NCBI GenBank assembly: GCA_013399115.1
Contig: VXAA01001381.1
Span: 47,127 to 111,126 of the forward strand
Length of the DNA: 64,000 nucleotides
DNA from: Anseranas semipalmata
Taxonomy: Eukaryota > Chordata > Aves > Anseriformes > Anseranatidae
Reading direction: 5' to 3'
Shown here: one piece after another, positions 11,801-24,813 of the stretch
Layout of the letters: every line of letters begins with the position of its first letter
Position numbering within the stretch: position 1 is the first letter of the stretch
Translations under genes and position numbers: made by a program
The notes under the pieces: model-generated
Databases searched by the model: none
Told to the model about the DNA's origin: nothing
Seen by the model: the letters and a program-made list of their open reading frames with translations, nothing else

Positions 11801-13984
11801 ACTGCCTGAATAAAATGTAATTTCTTGAAGATGTAGCATCTGCCAAAGAGGTGAAATTTTTTTGGTATTTATAGGTGCTTCAGTTACACTACACTTTCCT
11901 TGGCCTTTATTACAGGGAATAAATGGCTGCCCCCTTCTAGAGACAACTGACATTTGTTGAGTTGTTAATACAAACAGCTTCATAAGGCTGGCTGTTTATC
12001 ATTCAAGACAATGAACTTTGCCATTGGTGTCAGGAAGAATGATATTATGCCAAACACACTGGGCTGGGCAGGGGTGGGGGCAGTGGCTTACAGGACACTG
12101 AAATGTGGGGTAATGGTCGGTCTGTGGCTTCCCTCCTCTGCTGCCATTGGGGTACCGGTGTTGAGACAATTTTGGCAAGGGGTGAAAGAGACCAAGGAAG
12201 GGAGATGGGAAGGAGTCTTGTCTCTCAGAAGTATAAGGAACACGTGGGAAGGATGGTCCCGGGGCTGGGGCTCTGCTTTGGAGTGATGAAATGTCAGCAC
12301 GCAGTGGGAAGGGAGTAAGGCACACTGGGTGAAGAACATGGCTTGGGACTCTTGGGAAGATACGTCAGGAGAGTGCATAAGGGGTTGATTCTATCAGATG
12401 AAATTTTGGAATGTGTCTTGTTAGAGGTAGGGGCTTGGTTTTCCCTATAGATGCATATGTGGTACTTGTTCCTTTCTGGTTTTCCTTTTCCTGTGCCAAG
12501 GATAATGGTATCACAAATAATCATCCCTGACAAGATATTAATGTTAGCAGACTAGTTTAACAGATCTCCTATTTGTACTTTGGTATTTCTGGGAAGTCAA
12601 CCAGATTCACTCTCACTGACAAATACTCATGTAAATTCACCCATAAATCCACAAAGCTCTTATTTTCTACCATTAGTTCAGTCACTGTGCATTATTTACC
12701 TGATAATCGGCCCTTTTTTCCCACAGTTAACCTTGTCTGTCTTACTCAACTTTTTCCATATGAAGTATATTTGAAAGCTGATTTATTCTGTGCTGGATAG
12801 GGAGTACATGGAGGTTCCAATTCTATGCATCATCCAGATTCTTTTTATTAAATCAGCCATGTACATCAATAATCAAAGGAAAGACAAATTTTCCAATTCT
12901 GTGGACTACTCAGCTGAGTCCCCAGCTATGTAATGCAGTCTCTGTGTTCAATTTACCAGGCACCCACTGTCTTTGAAGCTAAGAATCCTTTCTCAGTTCC
13001 ACATCTTTAATACCACCATTTCTACCTATCCACAGCACTGTGTAAAATACAGAATACGCTTTGCCCTTTAAAATGGACTTTGTTTAGCTTGGTTATTATT
13101 ACGTTTCTTCAAGCACCTACCTGTATTTACCCCTACTAATAATATGGCAGAGGCTTATGCCCAGACATGCCATATTTACCAGGTAAGGCATTAATATACC
13201 TATTTTTGAATGTTAGACAGAAAACAATATAAGTAATTCAGTAATATCAGAATATCAGCTTTTGTGTGGCTTTGCTGATTTAAGAATACCACCTTGCTTC
13301 CGTTTTTCTGTTAAGGACTAAAAAGGGTGTGATATCTCACTTNAGTTAGTCGGTGATTAGGTCCTTGTATGGATGCCTTTTGGTAACAAGCCTTTGAAAC
13401 CCTATGGCTGTGAACATTTCTAACACACTTTAATTTAGAAGAGGATGCTGTGAAATGAAAGATTAAATCTTAATTTGGGCATGACTCTGAATTTGCCTTC
13501 CAACTCTTTTGCACAGAAAGTGTAGCAGAAATTCTGTTTGTACTTGCCAGAAAAATTATATCTTCACCCGCAATTATTCTGTTTTAACCTTCAGGAGTAA
13601 GTGAGCCAAATATATATATATATCTTCATGAAAAATCTCCATGAAAAAACATCTGATGATAATATATATATATATATTTTTTCTGAGACAGGGCTCATAA
13701 TTGAGTCTTGATAGGCAGCAAGTGAGTCAGCAGAAACCTTGTTCATCTTTTCCTGGAATAGATACTGCACCTTTCACAAAGGACCCTATTTTATTTCATC
13801 ATGCTGGAAAGCTCTCTTCTCAGGTTGCTTTTTGTACTCCAGGGCAAAAGAAGCTCGTTGTTTTTCTTTATCTAAGAACACTTCTGCTTATAATCCCTCC
13901 AAAAAATAATATGACCTTTAATACTCTGCTATATTTTATAGCAGTGAATAGTGTGAAATGCTGATCACAGCGAAAAGAGTCATC
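8839..13984. other. Gene-free stretch with GC-richer patch near 12.1-12.35 kb
   Basis: No gene is supported. Between about 12050 and 12350 the base composition becomes GC-richer, and overlapping frames of 91, 71, 108 and 96 codons open on both strands. None looks like a known protein, and frames open on both strands simply reflect fewer stops in GC-richer DNA. A T14 tract lies near 10659-10672. One undetermined base is at 13343. Confidence 0.6.
13610..13682. repeat. Paired (TA)n tracts flanking a short imperfect duplication
   Basis: Two TA arrays (about 13610-13623 and 13661-13677) enclose about 37 bp in which a CATGAAAAA-type word occurs twice. This looks like local slippage around a TA microsatellite. 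Confidence 0.85.
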
Positions 13985-14140
13985 ATCTGGTTCAGAGCAA
14001 CTCAGAAGATCTGAGCTCAATTCCCAGTTTTCCCACTGGTCTTCCCTATGACCTTCAGGTAGCTAGTCAAATAAATGGGACACAAGTGCCTAACTGCCCT
14101 TCAGCTATTTTGGAAATCTTGCTGAGTGCCAGCTTGTATC
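13985..14140 (+). mobile_element. MIR-like tRNA-derived SINE relic
   Basis: The stretch follows the plan of MIR/CORE-type SINEs. A tRNA-like head reads GATCTGAGCTCAATTCCCAG; its AGCTCAATTCC corresponds to the B box GGTTCAANNCC of the RNA polymerase III promoter. The core then follows with CCCACTGG and CCTATGACCTTCAGGTAGC, matching the MIR motif in which TGTGACCTTGGGCAAGTCA is usual. Divergence is high and the 3' part after about 14070 is uncertain. Such copies are old and inert. In birds they predate the avian radiation. Confidence 0.65.
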
Positions 14141-17100
14141 TCTAGTTGCAAAATATGATATTGTTCCTGAAAGTGTTGGCCACCATGATGTGACTAGTCT
14201 CTGCTCGGGGTTTCTGGCTGTTCCTGTCATGCAAGTGGTAACTACTAACAAGTGGAATGAAAAATGCCTCTGTTCTACATTTCCTATATCTAATTATTTC
14301 TGTTTCTTTTCTGATAACAGACAGGGGAATGAAATGCTCTTGAGTGTGACAGTGGACTAGTTTATAATGAAGCAAGTTTTTCAAAATACCTTAGATTTTG
14401 ACATTTTTTCCAGAGAATGGCATGTTAAAATGCTACTAGCTGGATGGAAAATGTAAGTACTGTATTTGTCAGAAATTTCTTCAGGAACCTGACAGAACAA
14501 TGGTACAATATATGACACAGTACAATTAGTAACATCAAAAACTTTATACTAGCTGTTATAGTGGTGTCTGGTTTAGAGCAGCTATTACAAGAATGAGTTG
14601 GCAAGGCAGCATCTGTTCAGTTTAACTTTCACCCTCATCCAGTCATCTTGCTGGTAAAATTCTCTCTCTCTTAAGTAGTGATTTCTCCTCTCTGTTATTT
14701 TTGTGTGATGCCTGTTAGTACAACCTGTACCTGTTGCAAAGTTTACCTATGTGCTAATTTTTGCAGGCCATAAAAGCAAATGCATTCATTTATTTGGCCA
14801 TTTTTAGCACCTCTATGTTTGTCACCATTACCAAAGCTCTAGGTGGAAGATAAAAGTGAGAGAAAATGTTAAAGACAAGGGAAGCAAGCAGATTAATTCT
14901 TTATAAAAGAGAGGCAATTAAGTGGTTATACTTGAAGAATATGTTTTACATTTGTCAACTCTATCAGAGTCTCTTCTGATATTAAAAAAATATTGTACTT
15001 AAAAAGACAGCTTTCCTTTGCTAACCTTCTCTCTCCCCCAGTGGTAGTCACTATAAAACTTGTTCTTTTCGTTTATTTTGCTTCTCACTTCACTTTTCTC
15101 CATGCATTTCTAAATATGCATCTTCTAAAGAAGCTGTATAATAGGCTGGCAAGGATTTTCCTTTGGTTCCTCTTAATAATAAAAGCTGAAGCCAGCTGGT
15201 GAGGCTGTGCTAAGTAATTAACCTGGACTCGGTGTGACTGGTCAAACAGCAAGGGGGGTATAAGGAGTTGGAAGTGTCCCTTCCTGCTCTTCCTTCAGCT
15301 GGAGTGAAGATCTGCAATGGTCAATGCTTAAGGGAAGGGACCATGGGAACAGTCAAACCCTGAGGTTACACTACGCCCTATGTAGTGTAAGAGAGAAAAA
15401 ATATGTGAATAGGTATGAAGGAAAAGGAGTTGTATCAACTCACTAGGGCAGGTGAGTGCCTTTTCTTTCTGAGGGTGGAGTTGGCAGCTAGTTGTAAATG
15501 TCCTTTGACTTCAGGGGAGACATAATACCATCCTATTTTTCTTACTTAAACACTGTAATTGATTTGCAAGGAAGACACTCTTGAACCCTGGAAAATCTCT
15601 GTGCTAAAAGTGACCCTCATTCCTGCACATACTTTGACTGAAATAAGTTGACTTCCATAAAAAAGGTGACATATCCATCTGGAGTGTCAAAAAGGATTAG
15701 GCTCAACCGTTTTTCCACTTCAGCTTCCAGAAAAACCACTCCTTTTACATACAATAGATATAGTCCAGTGTAAGAATTTCTGCAGAGACATGTGCAACAC
15801 AGTCTGAGCTCAAAGCTGTTGAAACCCTTTATGAACCACCTTCTTACCGCATGTTGAAATTTAAAGGGTTAGGGCTTTTATTTGGGATGATCAACAGAGT
15901 TTGAAAGTTAATACTAGCAGTAACTAACCCATTTTGTCATAAGGCAAAACAGAATAGCTCATTGTAGCACAACTTGCAACCATGTACAAGTTCCAAGAAG
16001 GGAGATCCATCTTTCCTGTAATCCCTCAGCATAAAATGAAAGAAACAAATATAAAAGAATGAGTCTCCTCAACCGGTTAGTCATGCCAGAGCTTTGAGAA
16101 ATGAGTACAGGAAATTCTTCAAGAGGATTTCTACTCTTTTAGGTTGTTAGTAAATAAAATAAAATAAAAATTTATCTTATAAAATAAAAAAAAAAGAAGA
16201 GGTCTGCGACTGCTCTGCCCTGCTGCCTTCTGCACATACCAGCAACACACGTTGGCAAGGCTGCTCAATTTAACTGACTGGGGAACTGCACAGGTCCCTC
16301 AAATGTCTGCATATGCAACAAAGCAACCAACCTCTACGTCTTTTTCTCAGACTATACTCATATCCTTAGATGGGCTCAGCACACTGCTGCACAAGCATTT
16401 ACATTGCCTATGCAGGGTAGGGACAGTGGTGATGGGTAATGCCAAGGGGCCAGTGCAGGACTGAGACCAAGGGACTGGGATTAAGGGTAAAAACCCCACT
16501 GTGAAGAGTGGAGGAAACCATGGCTTGGTTGCACGTATGGGATGAGGGTGAATCCCAGCAGCCAGACATATCTTGGCACACAGGAAAGCCATGAGGGAGT
16601 TTTGAGCTTGGATTTATTGGATCTCCCACAATTTTTTTAATAACCACCTTCAAATAGTGTATGCATAAGTAACTAAGGAATGTTTTTCCTTTCATTCACT
16701 TCATTTTAATTTTAAGAGGAAAACAAATACCCTTTAACTTGAATACCCTTAGGACACAGTCTTCATGGATAATGTTTAATAAGGAAAGTTGACAAAGCAC
16801 ATTAATAAAACAAAGCTTTAATAGTGTTAGCTTGGATCAATCTTTGAAAGAAGAGAAGTTGGCAGTGAAATTACATTGGTCATCTATCTCTTTAGTCATT
16901 GGAAAAATTATTTCCCTCACAGCTGAGTCAGAACCAGGGAAGGGGAATATATGCTTTAATATTGGAGGAACACTTTGTTTAGTTTGCTCAGCAGAGAAGT
17001 TAGTGTTCTGGCTCAGTCAGCAATAACCAGTTCATAAATACTTGCACTGAGTCCATGTGAGTTTTGCTTAGAAGAATAAAGGAAAATTTAACTGTGCTGT

Positions 17101-18352
17101 GCTTCCATGGAAATAACACTTATTTGTACATGTTACTTGGTTGGTGACCTCCTGTTTTCCCTGGTCCTGCTATTTTCTTCCCTAACCAACTGTAATTCAT
17201 TCATGTTTCCATGTCATTTAAAACACTTTGTCACATATTTGGAATTGAGACAACCAGTCACATATTGATAGTTTGTGTTAGGCTGGCTGGATTTAAGCTT
17301 TATAGATGCTGTATCTGTATAAATGGTCTAATCAGAAAAGGTGAAGTAAATTACTCTACAGTGGTCTCTAAACAAGTTTTCATTAAATATCTAGCAAATA
17401 ATTTTATTGTATTGTAAGCAAAGTTTTAAATTGTATATTCCCATTCATAATTTATCCGTGTATTAGCTTTGGTTTTGATACTCATGCACTTAAAATAAAG
17501 AACTTCCTTTGCACAATAATCTAAAGGTTCAATTTGTGTGCCGTAACTTGCAGTCTATTGGCCACAGAATCATTTTGTTTTCTCAATGGTTGTTTGACTT
17601 GTAGCACAGCTTGTAGTGGTGAGACCATAAAATGTGTGTGTATAACTTCTGTAGTGAAAGTGAGTTTTTTTCACTTTTGTAAGCTGAAATACATTGTTGA
17701 AACTCTTGGAAAGGAACCAGACGGTGGCTGCTTATTTCCCAGATGGTTTATTCATCAAAGAGTTTATGCTGCTTTTTTTGGTTTGCCCACTCCCCACCCC
17801 CGCCCCCCAAGCCAGTGGGATTTCATGACTTCTGCTGCCTACGTTAGATAGGATAGAAGTTAAAAAAAATATAGATATAGTTTTAGGTACCCTTTTACTT
17901 CAAAACATGCATAAAGTTATCTTCATAAAAACATAGTGTGTTATTTGGTGAACCCCAACAATAGAATGTAAATTGCATTTTATGTCATGCAACTCAAATG
18001 CAAAAATTGAGCAGCACAAATCTCATGCAACTCGAATGAGATCCATACTCTAAAAGCAAACTTTAACTTTCTTTTGCATGGCATATTGCTATTGCTGCAA
18101 AAGCTTTTCCTAAGATGGTCATATTGCTGCCTTTGCCTTATATACAGAATTTTTTCCATCCTGCTAGTTCTACCTTTAAAACAACAACAACAACAAAAAC
18201 CCTCTGTTTTTTCCTTATAGGATTCTAAAATTCAAATTTATCCTCTTGGACAGAAGTGGTATATTCTGAAAATTGCTCTGAAAGCCATTCAAGAATACTA
18301 TTCAATTGTAGTGTAGCACATATTTAACAATGCAGGCTCCTGTGGAGGCAAT
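14141..18352. other. Gene-free AT-rich stretch
   Basis: No gene is supported. The longest frame is 105 codons (17534-17851, plus) with no domain. A C-rich tract with quadruplex potential lies at 17786-17808. An A-rich (AAAAT)n-type patch sits near 16152-16198. Confidence 0.65.
17786..17808 (-). other. Potential G-quadruplex (minus strand)
   Basis: The plus strand has C runs of 3, 4, 5 and 6 at 17786-17788, 17792-17795, 17797-17801 and 17803-17808. The minus strand therefore carries four G tracts with loops of 1, 1 and 3 bases. This meets the usual pattern for an intramolecular quadruplex and stands out in AT-rich surroundings. Whether it folds or acts in the cell is not shown. Confidence 0.6.
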
Positions 18353-18560
18353 GATCACAGAACCACAGAATGGTTGAGGTTCGAAGGGACCTCTGGAGAT
18401 CGTCTGGTTCAATCCCCCTGCCAAGCAGGGTCACCTAGAGCATGTAGCATGGGATCACATCCAGGCGGGTTTTGAATATCTCCAGAGAAGCAGATTCTAC
18501 AGCTTCTCTGGGCACACAGTTCTGATCCTCTGAGCATCTCCCTTTTCAAAACTAATACAT
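18353..18560 (-). mobile_element. CR1 LINE 3' fragment
   Basis: Read on the plus strand, the fragment begins with the reverse complement of the CR1 tail (ATCACAGAACCACAGAATGG). GGAAGGGACCT-like CGAAGGGACCTCTGGAGATC follows, then CAATCCCCCTGCCAAGCAGG. The end is a CTCCAGAGAAG...CTTCTCTGGGCA block. It is truncated at the 5' end, as almost all CR1 copies are, and has no coding part. The next CR1 (18686-18985) has the same orientation about 125 bp away but a different tail, so these are separate insertions. Confidence 0.9.
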
Positions 18561-18685
18561 ACTGGAGCAGAATAGAAATAGTGTTATAATCAAAAAAGGT
18601 AGACAAGAGAGGTGCTTTGGGGATCTCCCATCTAACAAGTTTGTCATACTTACTTGAGGTTTATGGAGCGGAGTGCTTTTTTTAT

Positions 18686-18985
18686 TAGAATAGAACAGAA
18701 CAGTTCAGTTGGAAGGGACCTTCAGAGATCATCCAGTCCAAATGCCTGACCACTTCAGGGCTAACCAAAAGTTAAAGCATGTTATTGAGGGCATTGTCCA
18801 AATGCCTCTTGAGCACTGACAGGCGTGGGGCATCAGACACCTGGCTAGAAAGCCTGTTCCAGTATTTTACCACTGTCACAGTAAAGAAAATTTTCTGAAA
18901 ATTTTTGTCTGAACCTCCCCAGACCTCCTCTGGCACAGTTTTGTGCCATTCCCATACATCTTGTCTCCCAGGTATAGATGCTTCA
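18686..18985 (-). mobile_element. CR1 LINE 3' fragment, GAATA-type tail
   Basis: The plus strand starts with the tail repeat TAGAATAGAACAGAACAG. It continues with TTGGAAGGGACCTTCAGAG and TGCCTGACCACTTCAGGGCT. AAGTTAAAGCATGTTATTGA, GGGCATTGTCCAAATGCCTC and GAAGCCTGTTCCAGTATTT follow, and it runs into CTGAACCTCCCCAGACCTC. These blocks appear in the expected order with little decay, so this copy is younger than the relics at 8475 and 42685. It is 5' truncated and non-coding; the 75-codon frame at 18905-19132 overlaps its end by chance. The tail differs from the octamer tail of the neighbouring CR1, marking another subfamily. Confidence 0.93.
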
Positions 18986-21899
18986 AATTGCTATACATCA
19001 GTACCAAAGTCAAGCAACTCCCAAAGCCCTAGTTTTGAAATTTTCCACACTTTTATGCACATTAATCATTTGACTAGGAAAATCCTTAGGAGCCAAAGAT
19101 GGAGAGTGCCAGGTGTAATTAAGTATGTGTAATTAAATATCATTAAGAGCACAGCTTTACAACTAGACAAATTCTTTTTCTTCTGTTACAATGAGGAAAA
19201 TACTCCCCCCACCCCCAAGATTTTTGTTGAAAATGAGAAAAGTGAAGCTATTAGCAGATTCATTTTATTCGTTTTAGAACATGGCTAAAGTGAAATATCA
19301 TGTGCAGTTATTATGAATTTAGCATAAAACACTACAGTTCTCTGACCTTGGTGCTATACCTTGTGGCTGGCTGAAGGGTGCTCCCAAGCGTTCAGGTAGT
19401 GAATAATATTGCAAGGACAAATTCCTGTTGCTGTTTTCTGGGCAGAAGCTTGACTTGATTTAGTGTCTCAGCTCCACTGGCACACAGGTTCCAACTGAAG
19501 AAATAAGGGACAGCTAGCTTTCGGTTCCCCACCTGATTAAAATAGCTTTCCATCCTAATACTGAATAAATATAACCTTGATGCTACACCCTTCTTCTGTT
19601 TGATTAGAAATTTCCATAATAGCCACATACACTTGCCTAAATACATGAAGGTGCCAGCACGTTACAGTTATGACCTTGCTGAATTGTTGCAGTCCTCTAT
19701 TATTGCACAGACTTTGCTCCTTCAGCCATTTTTTATGCTTTCTATTTCTTCATTATTACTATTCTGCTGCTTTCTCCTGCTGCAACAAGCTACAGCTCTG
19801 CCTTGCTGCAGTAGTGACAGCTCTGCTTTCCTGTTGCCGCATGGCTGCACAGAGTGCACTTCTGGAGATGTTCTCCTTCCCTGTCAGGAGCAGCTGGAAG
19901 ATATACCTGGCATCCTGACACATTCTGTTTACCCACAGCCTCTCTAAAATAAATGCTTTCATAGCCTTGGCTTTCAAGCCTAGGTTGAAATGGGACTGTA
20001 AGGATCTTTGTGATTTTCATAGCAATTATTCTTCTCCTTATGCCTACTTCAGACAAATTAACTTCTGATACTGCAGTCTGCAAGAAGTTTTCGGAACTCC
20101 TCCATCATGACCATTCACAGATATTCACATACAATCAAAGCTAATCTTACTTTTTCAGGGGAAGCCTGTCTCATGGTTACCGTATGTTTCATATGTTGCC
20201 TCATGCGATGCGAGTGATGCTATATGCTGTAGTTCATTCATGTTCACTTTACTCCTATGGCATGATAGAAAAACCATGTACTTTCTCAGTTGCTGTGAAA
20301 ACCGCTGTCTATGCATTGTGAGTGAGAGGTAGAAACTGTGCCTAACAACCTTATACCAGACAAAAAAGCTGGCAGTAGGAGAACCTTCCAACTGTAATGC
20401 TGTCCATGGCACCTGGCTAATACTTGATTTACTAGTAATGGTGAAAGTTTGTTTCTTTAAAGATGCTGCCATAAAGACAGGAAGCTCTTCTGAGACAATA
20501 CACTTCTAAAAGAAATGGGAGATTATCTACTGCTGCTTCATGTTAAGGTCAGCAGCCTTATTTTATGATGGGACTAGTTCGGATTTTCTTAGGACTTTGA
20601 TAGTGTCATAAATTCTTTCAACTGCTGTAGGGTTATATGTGTCACTACCAGTGAACTTAAAACAATTACTCATGCATCTTATCCCTGATATTCAAATCTC
20701 ATGTTAACTGCTGGGAAATTCATCAGTCTGTTTTTCAGGTTTGTGGCTTTGACTCATTATTTGGAAAAAAAAAAAGTTAGAAGATGGAAGGGATGGTTAG
20801 AGGGTTGATGAAAGAAATTGTGCTGGAAAGGTTTGAGGGAAAACAGAGGATGTCTTCACATAAGTGGTTGTTTGGACCCTGGCCTTCAGACCTATTAAAT
20901 CACTGATTGCGTTCCTGAGGCAAAGCAGGCTTGATCTATCTCATGCTGCCTAGCACCTTGTTACAAGATGTGGAAAGTCTATAATGTCAGAAGAATAGAT
21001 TGATATAAACATTTGTATTTCTTTTTTTCTTTTTCTATTAAATGGTTTATAAAGTAATACTAATAATAAATCAGTATTAACAGTATCGAGGAGGCTGGTG
21101 CAGGGCAGTCAAGGTCTGTGCAAGCATCTCAGTGATGTAGCTCAGCCCTGCTCTGCAGCTGGGACTTTGGGAAAGCAAGAGAGCTATGACCTGAACACTT
21201 TGGTCTGTTTTTCTGTTTTTGTTTTAGGTAAGGCCCAGAAAATCTTTTTATTTTATATATATATATATTTGTGTGTGTGTGTGTGTGTGAATGGAATAAA
21301 ATAGGAGGTTGATACTTTGCAGCAGAGGGATAACAATACTTAGAAATCTCTCCAAGTTTCCACTCTGGATACTTTGCTCTACAGCTCAGTCCATCCACAG
21401 GTGACACTCACCCACCCCCCTTCCCAATGCTATCCCCAAAGATTGGGAGTAAGGGAAGATTTGTGCAATAAAAAGAAGCTAAAAAAATCCAGGTTTAAAT
21501 GGGAGGGGATGGGGAAGCAAACCCCAGCATCTTGGTATAAAGAAGGGCTTGCCTCCAGCCTATTTTGTTTTCCATGCCTGCTTAACTGGGCTAACAGCAC
21601 TGATGGTTCTCTGCAGTTCCCGCCCTGTGGGCTCTGATCCGGCTCAGATGCCGCTTTTGACTAAAGCCTAGTAGCTGCAATAAATATAAACCAATTTGTG
21701 CTATAGCTTACCAATATGGAGCAGTGCCCACAAGGGAAGCTGCCTGTGAGCCGAACAGTGTTTGAGCCAGACTTTCTGGAGAAGGGTCTCCTTTCCTGCG
21801 GCGTCTCACCCCTATTTCTAACCGAGCTCTGTAAGGTGCAGTGTGATTTTAAGAAGAGGGTATGTTCATCTCGGAGAAGCTGGGGGAAGAAATCGTTGT
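18986..21899. other. Gene-free stretch
   Basis: No gene is supported. A 115-codon frame at 19600-19947 (plus) is leucine- and serine-rich with no recognisable domain. It overlaps other open frames on both strands (for example 19790-20083, minus). A 105-codon minus frame at 20155-20472 is also unrecognised. Confidence 0.6.
21254..21289. repeat. (TA)n-(TG)n compound microsatellite
   Basis: About eight TA units pass directly into about nine GT units. The TG part is a typical Z-DNA-forming dinucleotide repeat and is likely variable between individuals. Confidence 0.95.
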
Positions 21900-22340
21900 A
21901 TTCCTTTAAAAACATAAAAATAAAAAAGGCTGTTCATTTCTTTCATATTTTTCCCAGCCTGTAATTATTCCTAATCAAACTACAACAAACAGTAAACACT
22001 AAAAATGAAATAAACGCACTGACAGTTTGCCAATAACGAGCAGAAAATGTTCCATCTGTCTAGCAGTGAGTAAAATGTGTGTAATTACTGCTCATTTTTC
22101 TTCTAATTGCTGAGTTATTAGTTTAAAGCTTACGCACAACTGGTGAACAGTGCCGACTACCCATTCTCTAATTACAGCCCCTGCTTTGCTGTGCTTGAAA
22201 TCAAGAAAAGCAAAAAGCAGAAAATTTGCATTTTAAAAGAGTTGTCTGAATTAACCCCTCTGGTAAGAGCATCTTTCCAGTATTGGCCTCGCAGGTCAGA
22301 TCCTTTGCTGACAGAAATCAGCATCTAGTTATATCAGCTG
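21900..22340. promoter_or_regulatory. Possible conserved non-coding element with homeodomain-type cores
   Basis: This is unique DNA free of simple repeats and of any transposon I recognise. It contains three close homeodomain-type cores: TAATTA at 22082-22087, TAATTG at 22104-22109 and TAATTA at 22169-22174. More ATTA words lie near 21963 and 22118. Such spacing is usual in developmental enhancers but is also common by chance in AT-rich DNA. No conservation data are available here, so the regulatory role is an inference. The 61-codon frame at 22143-22328 shows no domain. Confidence 0.25.
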
Positions 22341-24797
22341 AAGATTTGTCTCTCGATGGAATTATCACCTCTCTTTTTTTTTCTAAATCTTTTCAAGTCT
22401 ACATTTTAATTTTTAATTTAAAAAAGATTAAAGAATGCTTTGAAATTGATGGTAGGTCAGGGGAAGTAATTCCAATGAGGAAGCAAAAGTTATGATAGCC
22501 ATGAGTTAGTAATACTTGCTTCACTTTGTGCTTGTTTTTCTTTATCTGATTATCTCAAAGTGGGTCAGATGACGGTATGTCTATGCTTCAGTCTGCTCTT
22601 TAGCAGTAAGATAGCTGAGCTGTCTTTATCTGCCCTCCCTCAACTAACTCGTTTAGATCCAGGGTGTGCCTGAGGTGGCAGATCTGTGGTCACACAATCG
22701 TTGCCACCTTTGCCTCTGTCAGGTGTCAGATGGCATCTGGCCACAGGGGCTCTGAAGTCCGTGAGGGTTGACTTACCTTGTACATGTGCGTTTCAACACG
22801 CACACAGGACAGAAAGCAGACAGGTTTTGCTCATTTGCAAAAGACTGGAGTTGCTGTTATTGCATGGGATTTTGACTCTTAAAAACAATGGTAGAAAATA
22901 CAGAACGGGAATAGAAAGAAGACTGAGGAAGCTGAACAACGGAGCTGTAAACCTAGCAGTTTCTGGGATCACAGCTCAAAGGGATCTGAGTGGGGCACCA
23001 AAGCAGAGTTACTGGCCAGTAGACTGAAGCATGGGATCCACACTTTTGCTGAGGGATATTTAGGGGTTCACAAATGGGAAAGGATTGAAAAACTGGTGTG
23101 CTAGGCTCTCATGGAAAAGCCTTTAGTCACATGCTGTCTTCTTAGGTTTTGGTATTCAGAAGCAAGATGAAGCCACAGATGCAAATCATGAAATGAGATG
23201 CTAGAAAAATCTGAAAACAAAGTATAAGAGCACAGAATTCATTTCCCTGGGTGAGCTCTATGCTGATATGGTTTAAGTGGTGAAATCTCCCACTTCAAAA
23301 GCACAGCGCCTAGTCCTATCAGCAGTACCTTTGAGTGGGTTGCCCATAACTGCAGGGTAGTTGAGATGTCCCTAGCATGCTTCAACAGTGGTTACATCCT
23401 AACTGGAGCAGTGGCAAAACCCCTCCTAGAAGCTGAGCAGGTGTGTAGGCTTCCTATTGTCTTGGCCTGATTGTTATCAGCACATGAACTGCTCAGTTTA
23501 AAGCCTTCTGTTTGAATCTGTCCATAAAATAAAATAAAAACTCACTTTTCTCTAGCTAGTGTTATTGCTGGTGAACAAAGTGTGAGGGAAACTCTTTGGG
23601 GAATTGAAACAGTATAAAATATGAAGAAAATCCAGCTAGCTGCTGTGCCTCCCCATACAAGATTTCTTCCAGAGTTTTTAGTCCTGAACTTCCAATACAA
23701 GCCATCTGTTTCTAAAGAGGGGGTGAGAAGGGATGTACCACCTGCATTCACATTCATTGAAGACTTCTGACAATGAAACAAAATATTTAAGAGAAACTGC
23801 ACATCAGAAAAGTTGGAATTTGGGCACTATATTTAAGGGATTATCCTAGCTGTGGTAACAGTATTTTAAAAACAGTGATGAACTGTGTGAAGTACTAATT
23901 GCCTGGGACAAGCAGTCAACAAAAAGCCAGCAGCATTTTGTTTTTGCTTTAGCTGTAGCTTCAGACTTTAGAATAGCATTTGCGCATTTGCTTTCCCAGG
24001 AAGAAGTTTGAAGAGAGCAAACCATCCTCTTTGATACTGGCAGATGCGGATGCACAGCAGCCATTGATGTGCCTGTGTAACTCTCACAAATGTCAGTGAC
24101 AAATGCTTAACTGAAGAGGAGGAGAGGAAAGATTCTGTACTTTCATCTAGTTTTAAGAAACAAAAACATCCAGGAACCCCCCAAAAATGCCTTTTTAAGT
24201 GTGCACTGCTTTGGCAGGGAGCAGGGTGGTTTTGGTGATGCTTTAACCTTGTCATGAGACCAGAAGTGCAGGTAGAGAGAGGCTGGGATTTGAGGAAAAA
24301 GATGGAAGAATAATAAAAAATTATTTAAGCATTTTTTTCTCCGTGGTTAGAGAACTGAAGCTTTCCTACTGCTTTTCAGTTCTGAATAAATGTATTTGCT
24401 CCATGGTCTCACATGCATATTATGCATAATCCTTTAGATATGCTTGCCAGCTGTGTGGTAGAGATAGGAGCTGCTGGGACTTCACTACTTTAAAAATGGT
24501 GAAGATACTTCACCAAAAAAGAGCAGAAGTGAAATAATTATTTGCATAATCTTTCTAGAGTCACCTAGATTTCTTGAAAGCAGCTTAACATGTTTGGAAT
24601 AATCTATTAGGGAAATATTAAGGGAAAAATACTCCCTTTTCCTTCTGACTGTATGCATTTGATTTTTCTCTCTTGGTCTAACAGATTTAAACTGCTTTAT
24701 ACTCATTTTAAGAACATTTTATTTCAGAAAAATAGCTCCTATTTTAAACACTGTAGGTTCATTCTCCTCATGCAGAACAATATGGAAAGATTAAAGG

Positions 24798-24813
24798 TTT
24801 TTTTTTTTTTTTT
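24798..24813. repeat. Poly-T run (16 T)
   Basis: A homopolymer in unique DNA with no recognised transposon beside it. Confidence 0.9.

Noticed and set aside
12011..12378. Cluster of overlapping frames near 12.1-12.4 kb
   Set aside because: Frames open on both strands in a GC-richer patch. No domain, no exon structure and no CpG island.
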